A DNA stretch of 64,000 nt from JASHVB01 sp035523995 (GCA_035523995.1 DATKPQ010000116.1:1-64000); one strand, 5' to 3'. Shown: positions 24,110-33,712, counted from the first letter of the stretch. The notes: a model not told the origin generated them from the sequence alone. Numbers and translations: made by a program.

Positions 24110-26389
24110 TTATGCCTTCAGCGTCTCCGTATCGATTGGCAGGCTGCGGACGCGCTTTCCGGTGGCGGCGAAGATAGCATTGCATAGCGCCGGAATCACC
24201 GGCGGCAGGGCGGGTTCTCCGAGGCCCGTCGGCTGATGCGGGGTGGTCAGGAATTCCACCTCGACCGGCGGGGCCTGCATCATGCGCAACGGCTTCACCG
24301 TGTCGAAATTCGCCTGCACCACGCGGCCGCGGTCGATGGTGATCGCCTGACCCAGCGCTGCGCCCAGTCCATCCAATGCCGCGCCTTGCGCCTGGTTCAT
24401 CGCTCCGCTGGGGTTGACGATCTGGCTGCCGACATCGGCTGCGATCCAGACCTGGTCGAGCTTCACGTCGCCTGAAGGCGCCACGGTTGTCTGCACCACT
24501 TCGGCGAAATAGCCGAAATGGCTGAAGTAAAAGGCGACGCCCTTGCCGGTGCGCGGCGGCAGCGAACCGCGCTGCGACCAATCCGACATTTCGGCGACCC
24601 GCACCAGGACATCGTGCATGCGCGCAGTATTGAAGTCGCGCAGCGCGTTCGGCTTGCCGCTAGAGTTCACCAGCACTTGCGGCTTGCCCAGCAAGGCGAG
24701 GCGGAAGGTTACCGGATCATGGCCGCCCTGGTGCGCGAGTTCGTCGATAAAGGATTGGAACACGAAGGCAAGCGCGTTGGAACGGGGCGCTCGCATGGGG
24801 CCGGTGGGAACGCCCAGAGGCATCATCGACTGGCCGTATTCGAGATTGGGGACGAGCAATGCCGGGAATTCGTTGGCGTCCATCATGGCCGAATCGGCCG
24901 GTTTGCCGTTCTGACCGAAGGTGACGAAATGGTCGCGGAACGCCACCAGGTTGCCCGACTTGTCCAGCCCGCCCTTGAGGAAATGGAAGCCGCCGGGACG
25001 ATAGAAATCGTGCTGCATGTCGTCCTGGCGGTTCCACAGCAGTTTTACCGGCGCTCCGACTTGCTGCGACAGCCAGGCTGCCTCCGCCATGAAATCGTTG
25101 CGGAGGCGCCGGCCGAAGCCGCCGCCGACGCGGGTCATGTGCACGGTGACGGCGCTGCGCGGAATGCCGAGCGTCGCCGCGACAAGCTGGGCGCCCGGTT
25201 CGGGAAGCTGCGTTGGCGCCCACAGTTCTGCCTTGCCGTTATGGACACGGGCGGTGCAGTTCTGGGGTTCCAGGTCGATGTGCGACAGGAACGGATAGCT
25301 GTAGGCGGCTTCGACGATGTGCGACGCGCCTTGCATCGCGTTGGTCACGTCGCCGTCGCGGCGCAGCCAGTTTTGCGGTGGCTGCTGTGACAGCCGGACG
25401 GATTCCTGGGCGAAGCCGGTGGTGCTTTGTGCTGCGGTGGGACCTTCGTTCCATGTCACCTGAAGCTGGTTGCGCGCCTTGGTGGCTGCCCACCAGCTTT
25501 TCGCGACGATGCCGACTCCGCCGGCCAGGCCTTGCGCGTTGCCATTACGATAGACGTCGCTGGGCCTGACGATGAAGGCATCGTGCACGCCCGGCAGCTT
25601 CTTCAGGGCATCCACGTTGGCTTGCGCTACCGTGCCGCCGAATACCGGGCATTTCTGGAACACGGCATAGAGCATGCCGGGTACCGTCACGTCGATGCCG
25701 AACAGTTTCTTTCCAGTAACGATATTCGGGTTGTCAACGCCGGGGATCGGTTGGCCGACGATTTTGAAGTCCTTCGGATCCTTCAATTTGACCATGGCGA
25801 GATCGGGCACGGGCTGCGCCACTGCTCGCGAGGCCAGTGCGCCGTAGCTGAGCGAGCGCTTACTTCCGGTGTGGAAGACGATGCCCGCCTCGGTGTGGCA
25901 GTCGGCGGGTGGGACTTTCCATTCCTGCGCGGCCGCTGCGATCAGCATCTGGCGCCCGGCCGCACCGACGCGGCGCAGCGGGTCGTAGTTCAGCGGTGTC
26001 GCCATGCTGCCGCCGGCGAACTGGCGGCCGAACTTTGACTGGTCTACCGGCGCTTGTTCGACATGCACATGGCTCCAGGCGACGTCGAGTTCCTCGGCGA
26101 TCACCATGGGCAGCGATGTCTTGATACCCTGGCCGATCTCCGGGTTCTTCGACATGATGGTGACAATGCCGTCCGGGGCGATGCGGATGAAGGCATTGAG
26201 CGGGGCGCCGCTTTTTGATGCGGCCGACGATTCGCCAACCGCGGCGCGCGCGGGTGAAGGAACGATGGCGTGAAGCAGCAGGCCGCCGCCGGCGATCGCG
26301 CTGACTTTCAGAATTGCACGGCGAGAGGGGGCTGGGGCAACGTCGTGCGCGTCGGTGCGCGCGGTGGCAGTGCGCATGCTCATGGTCAT
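24110..26389 (-). CDS. Molybdenum hydroxylase large subunit, isoquinoline 1-oxidoreductase beta type (IorB-like)
   Basis: The 759-residue protein belongs to the xanthine-oxidase-type molybdopterin-binding family. A Tat signal is clear: SRRAILKVSAIAGGGLLLHA, then VPSPARA (about residues 22-49), so the enzyme should be exported folded. MPT-binding segments include MSKNPEIGQGIKTSLPMVIA, RVGGGFGRRL and GPMRAPRSNA, with GLGEPALPP near the C-terminus holding the catalytic Glu. It hydroxylates a heterocycle or oxidises an aldehyde. The ATG at 26389 overlaps the small-subunit stop (ATGA). Confidence 0.9.
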   Translation of the reverse strand: MTMSMRTATARTDAHDVAPAPSRRAILKVSAIAGGGLLLHAIVPSPARAAVGESSAASKSGAPLNAFIRIAPDGIVTIMSKNPEIGQGIKTSLPMVIAEELDVAWSHVHVEQAPVDQSKFGRQFAGGSMATPLNYDPLRRVGAAGRQMLIAAAAQEWKVPPADCHTEAGIVFHTGSKRSLSYGALASRAVAQPVPDLAMVKLKDPKDFKIVGQPIPGVDNPNIVTGKKLFGIDVTVPGMLYAVFQKCPVFGGTVAQANVDALKKLPGVHDAFIVRPSDVYRNGNAQGLAGGVGIVAKSWWAATKARNQLQVTWNEGPTAAQSTTGFAQESVRLSQQPPQNWLRRDGDVTNAMQGASHIVEAAYSYPFLSHIDLEPQNCTARVHNGKAELWAPTQLPEPGAQLVAATLGIPRSAVTVHMTRVGGGFGRRLRNDFMAEAAWLSQQVGAPVKLLWNRQDDMQHDFYRPGGFHFLKGGLDKSGNLVAFRDHFVTFGQNGKPADSAMMDANEFPALLVPNLEYGQSMMPLGVPTGPMRAPRSNALAFVFQSFIDELAHQGGHDPVTFRLALLGKPQVLVNSSGKPNALRDFNTARMHDVLVRVAEMSDWSQRGSLPPRTGKGVAFYFSHFGYFAEVVQTTVAPSGDVKLDQVWIAADVGSQIVNPSGAMNQAQGAALDGLGAALGQAITIDRGRVVQANFDTVKPLRMMQAPPVEVEFLTTPHQPTGLGEPALPPVIPALCNAIFAATGKRVRSLPIDTETLKA

Positions 26390-26859
26390 TGCGCCTCCGC
26401 GGTATGCATCAGCGCGGCTTTTTTGATGGCGGCGCGGATGCGTGTGTAGGTGCAGCAGCGACAGACATTGCCGGACATGGCGGAGTCGATGTCGCTGTCG
26501 GTGGGGTGCGGCGTCTTCGCGAGCAAGGCACTGGCCGTCATGATCTGCCCGGCCTGGCAGTAGCCGCATTGCGGCACGTCGAGTTGCGTCCAGGACTCTT
26601 GCAGCTTGCGTCCGATGGGATGGGCGGACATGCCCTCGATCGTGGTGATCGGGGCATTGCCGATACTGGCAAGGGGCATCAGGCAGGATCGCACTGCGGC
26701 GCCGTTGAGATGCACGGTGCAGGCGCCACAGAGACCGGCGCCGCAGCCGAACTTGCTGCCTTTCAGGTCGAGTTCGTCACGCAGCACCCAGAGCAATGGC
26801 GTGTCGCCGTCGGCATCGACGGTACGTTTTGCTCCGTTTACATGAATTGTGTAGGCCAT
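26386..26859 (-). CDS. [2Fe-2S] subunit of molybdenum hydroxylase (IorA-like)
   Basis: The 157-residue protein holds two iron-sulfur clusters. The plant-ferredoxin type is coordinated by Cys39, Cys44, Cys47 and Cys59 (CGAGLCGAC), and the second by Cys98, Cys101, Cys133 and Cys135 (CGYC and CRCC). It passes electrons from the molybdenum centre of its partner to a membrane or periplasmic acceptor. It lacks its own signal, so it is presumably carried by the Tat signal of the large subunit. The start MAYTIHVNGAKRTVDADGDT at 26859 fits the family. No medium FAD subunit is present, as expected for the IorAB type. Confidence 0.93.
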   Translation of the reverse strand: MAYTIHVNGAKRTVDADGDTPLLWVLRDELDLKGSKFGCGAGLCGACTVHLNGAAVRSCLMPLASIGNAPITTIEGMSAHPIGRKLQESWTQLDVPQCGYCQAGQIMTASALLAKTPHPTDSDIDSAMSGNVCRCCTYTRIRAAIKKAALMHTAEAQ

Positions 26860-27117
26860 CGCTGGAACCCCTTTCTGCCAGGCCAGGGCGTGGCGAATAC
26901 GGTAGCGACGCAAGGCATTCGTCTCGTACCTGGAACCGTTGGTGTTACCCGCTCCATCGGGTGGTGTGTGAACCCGCCGGATTGGCAGCATAGGAGTGGC
27001 AGGGATGGCCGCAAAGCGGATGATTGTAACCGGGTGGCCTGTTGGTGGCATGTCGCCATGCAACGGGTGCATTTGACAGGGCTGGCAGGATGGTGGCTGC
27101 GGGATTGGCGCCGTTGT
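26860..27117. other. Upstream region of the ior-type operon
   Basis: About 260 bp between the molybdenum-hydroxylase operon and the repeat that ends the amidase gene. It should contain the ior promoter. I saw no credible gene or operator in it. Confidence 0.35.
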
Positions 27118-27220
27118 GTCATTGCGAGGCGCGCAAGCGACGAAGCAATCCCATGCGGGGGAATCCGTGACGATTCGTCAGGCGGGGGATTGCTGCGTCG
27201 CTTGCGCGCCTGGCAATGAC
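27118..27220. repeat. Palindromic repeat, full copy overlapping the amidase 3' end
   Basis: The left arm GTCATTGCGAGGCGCGCAAG and a right arm ending GCGCGCCTGGCAATGAC. The right arm encodes the last residues of the amidase and its stop codon (27178). Confidence 0.88.
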
Positions 27221-28665
27221 GGTTGCCACGTCGGTTCGCGCAGATCCGGCCGGTGCTGTGCCCATGGTCGCGCATGCTCCAACGCTGCTGCGGCGCGCAG
27301 CAGCAATGTGTCGTCGCCTGGACGGGCTACGAGTTGAATTGCGAGCGGCATGCCAGCCGGATCGAACCCGCAGGGCAGGCTGATCGCCGGGTTGCCGGTG
27401 AGGTTGAACGGCATCGTGTAGGGGTACCACGCGGCGCGGATGTTCTCGACTGATTGGTTGTCGATCTCGATCGGTCCGAAGAAGTCCTGGTCGATCGGCA
27501 CGGCACTGCGAGAAAGGGTTGGCATCGCCACGATGTCGGCATGTTCGAACCATGCCTGCACCTGGCGGTATAGTTTGGTGCGCTCGAAGATCGCGGCGTA
27601 GAGCTCGGCCGCGGAGAAGTTCGCGACGCGGTCCATCTGCCGCACGAAGGTCGGGCACATGATGTCACGATGCTGGCGAAGATGATCGCCGAACTGCGCC
27701 ATGCGATAGGCGCCGTTGTTAACGAACCAGATGGATTCCGGATTGGTGAACTCACCAGTTAGTTCATTCGCCCGCGCACCGAGTTCGGCGAAGGTATTCA
27801 GCACGGATTCGCAGGCCGACAGCACGGATGCGGCCACCGCGCCGTTACCGATACGCGCCCGCCAGGCGATGCGGACGCCGCGCAGGTTGCCCGGATCGCG
27901 CACGGCGGCGGTGAAATCGGGGACAGGGCGCGCGACCGTTAGAGGATCGCCCGGATCGGGGCCGGCCATTGCCTGCAACATCAATGCGGTGTCGGCCACG
28001 GTGCGAGTCATTGGGGTGATGTAGGAGATGTTGCCGAACCCGTCCTGGGCGTATTCCTGCGGCACGACGCCGACGCCTTGTTTGAATCCCACTACGCCGT
28101 TGCATGCCGCGGGAATGCGCGTTGAACCGCCGCCGTCGGTTGCCACCGCGAGCGGCACCAGTCCCGCAGCAACTGCCACGGCCGAACCGCCGCTTGATCC
28201 GCCAGCGGCTCGATCGGGTCGCCAGGCGTTGCGCGTGCGGCCGAACAGGGGCGCCTGGGTCAGGCATTGCTGGCCGAATTCGGGCGTGGTGGTTTTGCCT
28301 ACGATGATCGCGCCGGCCTGCTTCAGGCGGGTGACGACGACGGCATCGGTGTCGGGCACGTGGTCTTTGAAGATCAGCGAACCCCAGGTGGTGCGAATGC
28401 CGGCAGTCGGTACCAGATCCTTTATCGCGACGGGAATGCCGTGCAGCGGACCGAGCGGGTCGCCGCGCTGCACCGCGTCTTCCGCGGCGCGTGCCTGCGC
28501 CATGGCGCTGTCGGCGGCGATGGTGATGAATGCATTCAAGTCAGGCTGGCTGCGCTCGATGCGCTGCAGCGTCGCGCGCGTGAGTTCTACCGGCGATAGC
28601 TGGCGGTTGCGGATCAGCGCAGCGAGGTCAGTGGCGGGCGTGAAGGCAAGATCGGTCGCAGGCAT
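27178..28665 (-). CDS. Amidase (amidase-signature family)
   Basis: The 495-residue enzyme belongs to the amidase signature family, hydrolysing an amide with a Ser-cisSer-Lys triad. The Lys is in IPVAIKDL (about residue 83), the glycine/serine signature in AAGGSSGGSA (about 155), and the catalytic Ser region reads VATDGGGSTRIPAACNG. The usual DTGGS is DGGGS here. Length fits the family. The final residues (GAQATQQSPA) are encoded by a repeat copy, so the native C-terminus was probably replaced. This is not GatA: gatB at 34.9 kb is elsewhere and on the other strand. The substrate is unknown. Confidence 0.88.
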   Translation of the reverse strand: MPATDLAFTPATDLAALIRNRQLSPVELTRATLQRIERSQPDLNAFITIAADSAMAQARAAEDAVQRGDPLGPLHGIPVAIKDLVPTAGIRTTWGSLIFKDHVPDTDAVVVTRLKQAGAIIVGKTTTPEFGQQCLTQAPLFGRTRNAWRPDRAAGGSSGGSAVAVAAGLVPLAVATDGGGSTRIPAACNGVVGFKQGVGVVPQEYAQDGFGNISYITPMTRTVADTALMLQAMAGPDPGDPLTVARPVPDFTAAVRDPGNLRGVRIAWRARIGNGAVAASVLSACESVLNTFAELGARANELTGEFTNPESIWFVNNGAYRMAQFGDHLRQHRDIMCPTFVRQMDRVANFSAAELYAAIFERTKLYRQVQAWFEHADIVAMPTLSRSAVPIDQDFFGPIEIDNQSVENIRAAWYPYTMPFNLTGNPAISLPCGFDPAGMPLAIQLVARPGDDTLLLRAAAALEHARPWAQHRPDLREPTWQPSLPGAQATQQSPA

Positions 28666-28902
28666 GGGGATTGCTGTCCGGCGTGAGGGGGAGGAATCCT
28701 TCCTGCTGATTGCGTGATGCGGCGCGGCGATGCAAGCGTCCGGCGAAAGCGGGTCGGGAGGAAGATGCTGCGTTGTTGTGAGAAATCGGTGGTGAAACGT
28801 CTTACTTCACCGCATGGGGCACAAAATCACGTGGTTAGCTGCCACGCTGCGGCCTGGGTCGATCCAAAACGAGATTGCCTGGCCATGACTGATCGCTGCT
28901 TA

Positions 28903-30303
28903 CTAGAAATGCAGCGTCCGTCCGTAGGCTGCCAGCACGGCCTCGTGCATCGTTTCGCTGACGGTGGGGTGGGGGAAAACCGTGTGGATCAGCTCGGCTT
29001 CGGTGCTCTCGAGCGTGCGGGCGATGGTGTAGCCCTGGATCATCTCGGTTACCTCGGTGCCGACCATGTGCGCGCCGAGCAATTCGCCTGTTTTGGCGTC
29101 GAACACGGTCTTTGTCAGCCCTTCCGGCTCGCCCATGGCGATCGCCTTGCCGTTGCCGATGAAGGGGAAACGGCCGACCTTCACGTCGTAGCCGAGTTCC
29201 TTCGCTTTCGCTTCGGTGAGGCCGACCGAGGCGACCTGCGGGCGGCAATAGGTGCAGCCGGGAATATTGCGCACGTTCATCGGATGCACGTCATTCAGCC
29301 CGGCAATTTTCTCGATGCAGATTACGCCTTCATGCATCGCCTTGTGCGCGAGCCAGGGCGGGCCGACCAGGTCGCCGATCGCATAGACGCCGGATTCGCC
29401 GGTGCGGCAGTACTCGTCGATGGTGACGTGGGTGCGGTCCACTTTTACACCGGTGCCTTCAATGCCGATATTCTCCACGTTGCCGACGATGCCGACCGCG
29501 GAAATCACGCGATCTACCGTGATGTCCTGTGCCTTGCCGCCTGCTTCGACAGTCACAGTGACGTTGCTGGCGTTCTTCTTTGCCGCTTTCACCGCGACGC
29601 CAGTCATTATCCTGATGCCCTGCTTTTCGAACGATTTGTGGGCAAAGGTAGAAATTTCTTCGTCTTCCACGGGAAGGATGCGCGGCAGCACCTCCACCAC
29701 CATTACCTCGGCACCCATGTTGCGATAGAAGCTGGCAAATTCAATACCGATCGCGCCGGAACCGATCACCAGCAGTGATTTTGGCATTGTGGGCGGGACC
29801 ATCGCATCCTTGTAGGTCCAGATCAGTTTGCCGTCGCGCTCGATGCCGGGCAGTTCGCGGGCCCTTGCGCCGGTGGCCAGAACGATATGCGGGGCCTTTA
29901 GCGTGGCGAGGGGCTTGCCGCCCTTCTCGACCGCCAGGGTTTGCTTGCCGGCGAGCTTGCCGCTGCCGTCGAATACCGTGATCTTGTTCTTGCGCATCAG
30001 GTGGGCGACGCCTTGCGAAAGCTGCCTGGCGACAGCGCGCGAGCGCTTCACCACTTTGTCGATTTCGAATTTCACATCGACCGGGGCGAAACCGAATTCC
30101 GGCAGCGTGTGGAGCAAGTGGCTGATCTCGGAGGTGCGCAGTAGCGCCTTGGTGGGGATACAGCCCCAGTTCAGGCAGATGCCGCCGAGATGTTCGCGTT
30201 CCACGACGGCGGTCTTCATGCCGAGCTGGGCAGCGCGGATGGCGGCGACGTAGCCGCCGGGACCGCCGCCCAGGATGATAATGTCGAATGTCTGGTCAGG
30301 CAT
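28903..30303 (-). CDS. lpdA: Dihydrolipoyl dehydrogenase (E3)
   Basis: The 466-residue flavoprotein reoxidises dihydrolipoamide, passing electrons to NAD+. It shows the FAD motif ILGGGPGGYVAAIRAAQLG, the redox disulfide Cys43/Cys48 in GGICLNWGCIPTK, the NAD motif VIGSGAIGIEFASFYRNMG, and the C-terminal HPTVSETMHEA with the catalytic His-Glu. It has no lipoyl domain of its own. The ATG at 30303 lies inside the end of the upstream GNAT gene (8-bp overlap), so the two are coupled. It is the E3 of the adjacent pyruvate dehydrogenase cluster. Confidence 0.96.
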   Translation of the reverse strand: MPDQTFDIIILGGGPGGYVAAIRAAQLGMKTAVVEREHLGGICLNWGCIPTKALLRTSEISHLLHTLPEFGFAPVDVKFEIDKVVKRSRAVARQLSQGVAHLMRKNKITVFDGSGKLAGKQTLAVEKGGKPLATLKAPHIVLATGARARELPGIERDGKLIWTYKDAMVPPTMPKSLLVIGSGAIGIEFASFYRNMGAEVMVVEVLPRILPVEDEEISTFAHKSFEKQGIRIMTGVAVKAAKKNASNVTVTVEAGGKAQDITVDRVISAVGIVGNVENIGIEGTGVKVDRTHVTIDEYCRTGESGVYAIGDLVGPPWLAHKAMHEGVICIEKIAGLNDVHPMNVRNIPGCTYCRPQVASVGLTEAKAKELGYDVKVGRFPFIGNGKAIAMGEPEGLTKTVFDAKTGELLGAHMVGTEVTEMIQGYTIARTLESTEAELIHTVFPHPTVSETMHEAVLAAYGRTLHF

Positions 30304-30784
30304 GATTCGCTCCTTGCGCGAGCCGGGCGAGCGCTTCGCCGCCAAGCTGTCGCACGTGCCAGTCCTGCATCGGCGTGGCGCCGAGGCTTTCATAAAACGC
30401 GATCGAGGGGGCGTTCCAGTTCAGCACACGCCATTCGATGCGGCGGCAGCGCTCTGCGATGGCGCGTTGTGCGAGGCTGCGCAACAGGGCGAGGCCAATG
30501 CCGCGGCCGCGGTGGGTGGGTTCGACGAACAAATCCTCAAGGAAGATGTCGGGCCGGCCGCGGAAGGTGCTGAAGGAGTAATACCAGAGAGCGAGGCCGA
30601 CGGCTTGGGTGTTGTCGTGCGCGAGAAGGGCGTAGGCGCGGGGCTGCGGGCCGAACAAGGCGGCGTGCAGGTCGGGCTCGGTCATGACGACTTCGTGCAG
30701 CAGGTGTTCGTAGTCGGCGAGGGCTCGGACGAGGCGCAGGACGTCGGGGACGTCGGCTTGGGTGGCGTCGCGGAGGCTGAACAT
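30296..30784 (-). CDS. GNAT acetyltransferase, SSAT (diamine acetyltransferase)-like
   Basis: The 162-residue protein resembles the spermidine/spermine/thialysine N-acetyltransferase group. Visible motifs are IFLEDLFVEPTHRGRGIG (acetyl-CoA loop R-G-R-G-I-G), RRIEWRVLNWNAPSIAFYES and LGATPMQDW, all typical of SSAT. It could acetylate polyamines or thialysine-like substrates. It overlaps the lpdA start by 8 bp and lies downstream of pdhC after a repeat. A link to the PDH complex is not known. Confidence 0.88.
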   Translation of the reverse strand: MFSLRDATQADVPDVLRLVRALADYEHLLHEVVMTEPDLHAALFGPQPRAYALLAHDNTQAVGLALWYYSFSTFRGRPDIFLEDLFVEPTHRGRGIGLALLRSLAQRAIAERCRRIEWRVLNWNAPSIAFYESLGATPMQDWHVRQLGGEALARLAQGANHA

Positions 30785-30814
30785 GGAACTACCCGCCGCC
30801 CATCACTGGTCACC

Positions 30815-30931
30815 CGTCATGGCCGGGCTTGACCCGGGCATGTGCGCGCGGGTGATCCGGTTGCGTAACGGCGCGTGGGTACGCGCCCGATCTATCGGGG
30901 TAGGTGGCCGGGTCAGGGCTGGCCATGACGG
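30815..30931. repeat. Second palindromic repeat family (CGTCATGGCCGGGCTTGACC)
   Basis: The left arm CGTCATGGCCGGGCTTGACC and a right arm containing GGCCGGGTCAGGGCTGGCCA then TGACG form a palindromic element of about 117 bp. It fills the gap between pdhC and the GNAT gene. A related degenerate copy is at about 63309-63420. Confidence 0.8.
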
Positions 30932-30940
30932 GATATTTTG

Positions 30941-32308
30941 TCACAACATCAGACTCAGCGGGTCCTCGACGATCGCCTTGAACGCCGCCATCCATTGCGC
31001 GCCGAGGGCGCCGTCGGCGACGCGGTGGTCCACCGTCAACGTGCAGGTCATTATTGTCGCGATCGCCAGTGCGTCGTTCTTGACCACCGGGCGCTGCTGG
31101 CCTGCCGCGACCGCCAGGATCGCCGATTGTGGCGGGTTGATGATGGCGGTGAATTGGGACACGCCGTACATGCCCATGTTCGAAATCGAAAATCCGCCAC
31201 CTTGGAATTCCTCGGGCTTCAGCTTGCCGGTTTTGGCGCGAGAGATCAGGTCCTTCATCTCGTTGCTGATCGCGGCCAGGCCTTTCTGGTCGGCCTTGCG
31301 TACGATCGGCGTGATCAATCCTTCCGGCAGCGAGACCGCAATGCTGATATCGACATCGTCATAGAACAGGGTGGCATCTTCGGTGAAGGTGGCGTTCAAT
31401 TGCGGCACGCGGCGCAGCGTCAGCGCGGCAGCCTTGATGACCAAATCGTTGACCGACAGGCGGAATGCGCTGGGGCCTTCCTTCGGGGATTTGGCGTTCA
31501 GATCCTCGCGGAGTTTCAGCAGGGCGTCGAGTTCGATATCCATCGAGACAAAGAAGAACGGCGTAACCTGATGCGCCTGCGACAGGCGCCGCGCGATCAC
31601 CTTGCGCATCGACGTGTTGGGCACGGCGCGATGTGGCGCGGTGATCTGCATCGGCACTTGTGCGGCCGGCGGTGGTGTGGCCGTAGTGGGCTGCGGCTGC
31701 GCGGCAGGCGGCGGGACAGCGGTGGGCGCAGGGGCCGCTACGCCGCGCTGTTGCGCCGCCTCGATATCCGCTTTCACGATCCGGCCATTCGGGCCGCTGC
31801 CCTTCAGCGCGTGCAGATCGATGCCCGCCTGCAACGCCATACGCCGTGCCAACGGCGAAACAAAGATCCGTTCGCCTGAGGTGTCGTGGCCGTTGCCGGA
31901 ACGTGCGGCGGGCTGCGCTGCGGATGCGGGTGGCGGCGTTGCCGGCGGCTCGCCGGTCCGGTTCGGCGCCACCTGTTGCGGCGGTTCCGCCGCCTGGGGT
32001 TTCGCGGACGGCGGCGGCTTGCCCTCCGGCTGCCCCGAAGCGCCAGCATCCGCCGGCACCTTTTCGCCTTGCTCCACCAGCACGGCGATTGGCTGGTTCA
32101 CCTTCACGCCCTCGGTGCCGTCACCAACGAGGATCTTGCCCAGCACGCCTTCATCGACCGCTTCGACTTCCATCGTTGCCTTGTCGGTTTCGATTTCGGC
32201 GATCACGTCGCCGGCGCGGATCGCCTCGCCTTCCTTTTTCAGCCAGCGCGACAGCGTGCCCTCGGTCATCGTCGGCGAGAGTGCCGGCATCAGGATGTTG
32301 GTCGCCAT
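30941..32308 (-). CDS. pdhC: Pyruvate dehydrogenase E2, dihydrolipoamide acetyltransferase
   Basis: The 455-residue E2 has a lipoyl domain (residues 1-78, lipoylated Lys43 in ETDKATME), a Pro/Ala-rich linker, and a peripheral-subunit-binding domain (FVSPLARRMALQAGIDL, about 148-183). A second linker and the catalytic acetyltransferase core follow, with DHRVADG near the C-terminus. It forms the core of the PDH complex, making acetyl-CoA. It is the third gene of pdhA-pdhB-pdhC with 15 bp spacing from pdhB. Confidence 0.96.
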   Translation of the reverse strand: MATNILMPALSPTMTEGTLSRWLKKEGEAIRAGDVIAEIETDKATMEVEAVDEGVLGKILVGDGTEGVKVNQPIAVLVEQGEKVPADAGASGQPEGKPPPSAKPQAAEPPQQVAPNRTGEPPATPPPASAAQPAARSGNGHDTSGERIFVSPLARRMALQAGIDLHALKGSGPNGRIVKADIEAAQQRGVAAPAPTAVPPPAAQPQPTTATPPPAAQVPMQITAPHRAVPNTSMRKVIARRLSQAHQVTPFFFVSMDIELDALLKLREDLNAKSPKEGPSAFRLSVNDLVIKAAALTLRRVPQLNATFTEDATLFYDDVDISIAVSLPEGLITPIVRKADQKGLAAISNEMKDLISRAKTGKLKPEEFQGGGFSISNMGMYGVSQFTAIINPPQSAILAVAAGQQRPVVKNDALAIATIMTCTLTVDHRVADGALGAQWMAAFKAIVEDPLSLML

Positions 32309-32323
32309 TTTTTACCCGCCCCC

Positions 32324-33709
32324 TCAGACGATCTTCTTCACCGCATCCACCACCCAGTCCGGCTGCGGCAGCGCCAGTTTTTCCAGGTTCGCCGCGTAGG
32401 GCAGCGGCACGTCCACGCCGTGCACGCGCACCGGCGGTGCATCCAGCCAGTCGAACGCACGCTCTACCACCTGCATGGCGATCTCGGCGCCGATGCCGGC
32501 GAAGGGCCAACCTTCCTCTACCGAGACGATGCGGTTGGTCTTCTTCACGCTGCGCACAATCGTTTCGGTGTCCAGAGGACGCAGCGAGCGCAGGTTGATT
32601 ACCTCCGCCTCGATGCCCTGCTTCGCCAGTTCTTCGGCCGCGGCCATCGCGACGCCGACCATGATGGAGAACGCGACGATCGTCACCCGATCGCCCGCGC
32701 GTTCGACCTTCGCGCTGCCCAGCGGCACGATGAATTCGTCATCGGTCGGGCAATCGAAGGTGTGGCCGTAGAGGATTTCGTTTTCCAGCATGACGACCGG
32801 ATTGGGATCGCGGATCGCGGCGCGCAGCAGGCCCTTGGCATCGGCGGACGACCACGGCGCCACCACCTTCAAGCCGGGGACATGCGCGTACCAGCTTGCA
32901 TAACACTGCGAGTGCTGCGCTGCGACACGCGCGGCAGCGCCGTTGGGGCCACGGAACACGATCGGGCAGCCCATCTGGCCGCCCGACATGTACAGAGTCT
33001 TCGCCGCCGAGTTGATGATCTGGTCCATCGCCTGCATGGCGAAATTGAATGTCATGAACTCGACGATCGGTTTCAAACCGTTCAGGGCCGCGCCGACCGC
33101 CATACCAGTAAAACCATGTTCGGTGATCGGCGTGTCGATGATGCGCTTGGGGCCGAACTCGTCCAGAAGGCCCTGGCTGATCTTGTAGGCGCCCTGGTAC
33201 TGGGCGACTTCCTCGCCGATCAGGAATACGCGTTCGTCGCGGCGCAGTTCCAGCGCCATGGCGTCACGCAACGCTTCGCGCACGGTGATCGGCCTGGTCG
33301 GACCCCAGTCCTTCTCTGGCGCCGGCGCTGCGGTTTCCACCGCCTCCTTGCGCTGGCCCTCCGCCGCCTGCTTCGCGATGGCGCGCATGTCTTCCGCCTC
33401 GGCCGCGGCCTTGGGCATCGGCGCTGCTTCGCGCCTGGGCGGGGCCTTTGTGGCGGTGGTGTCCTCACCGTTGCCGCCCAGCACCGCGATCGGCGTGTTT
33501 ACCGCGATGCCTTCGGTGCCCTCATCGACCAGGATCTGCGTCAATTTGCCTTCATCAACGGCCTCGACTTCCATTGTTGCCTTGTCGGTTTCGATTTCGG
33601 CGATGACGTCGCCGGCGTGCACGTCATCGCCGACGTTCTTGAGCCACTTTGCGAGCTTGCCCTCGGTCATGGTGGGCGAGAGCGCCGGCATCAGAATCTG
33701 CGTGCTCAT
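32324..33709 (-). CDS. pdhB: Pyruvate dehydrogenase E1 beta with N-terminal lipoyl domain
   Basis: The 461-residue E1-beta carries its own lipoyl domain (Lys43 in ETDKATME) and an Ala/Glu-rich linker (about residues 80-135). The transketolase-like beta core begins TVREALRDAMALELRRDERV; ITEHGFTGMAVGAAL and the C-terminal transketolase domain follow. The extra lipoyl domain is characteristic of alphaproteobacterial PdhB. It starts 3 bp after pdhA ends, pairs with PdhA to bind thiamine diphosphate, and feeds the E2 at 30941. Confidence 0.96.
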   Translation of the reverse strand: MSTQILMPALSPTMTEGKLAKWLKNVGDDVHAGDVIAEIETDKATMEVEAVDEGKLTQILVDEGTEGIAVNTPIAVLGGNGEDTTATKAPPRREAAPMPKAAAEAEDMRAIAKQAAEGQRKEAVETAAPAPEKDWGPTRPITVREALRDAMALELRRDERVFLIGEEVAQYQGAYKISQGLLDEFGPKRIIDTPITEHGFTGMAVGAALNGLKPIVEFMTFNFAMQAMDQIINSAAKTLYMSGGQMGCPIVFRGPNGAAARVAAQHSQCYASWYAHVPGLKVVAPWSSADAKGLLRAAIRDPNPVVMLENEILYGHTFDCPTDDEFIVPLGSAKVERAGDRVTIVAFSIMVGVAMAAAEELAKQGIEAEVINLRSLRPLDTETIVRSVKKTNRIVSVEEGWPFAGIGAEIAMQVVERAFDWLDAPPVRVHGVDVPLPYAANLEKLALPQPDWVVDAVKKIV

Positions 33710-33712
33710 CGC

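Noticed and set aside
27178..28665. Amidase as GatA, partner of GatB
   Set aside because: It is not adjacent to gatB, is on the opposite strand, has a changed DGGGS motif and looks like a general amidase.
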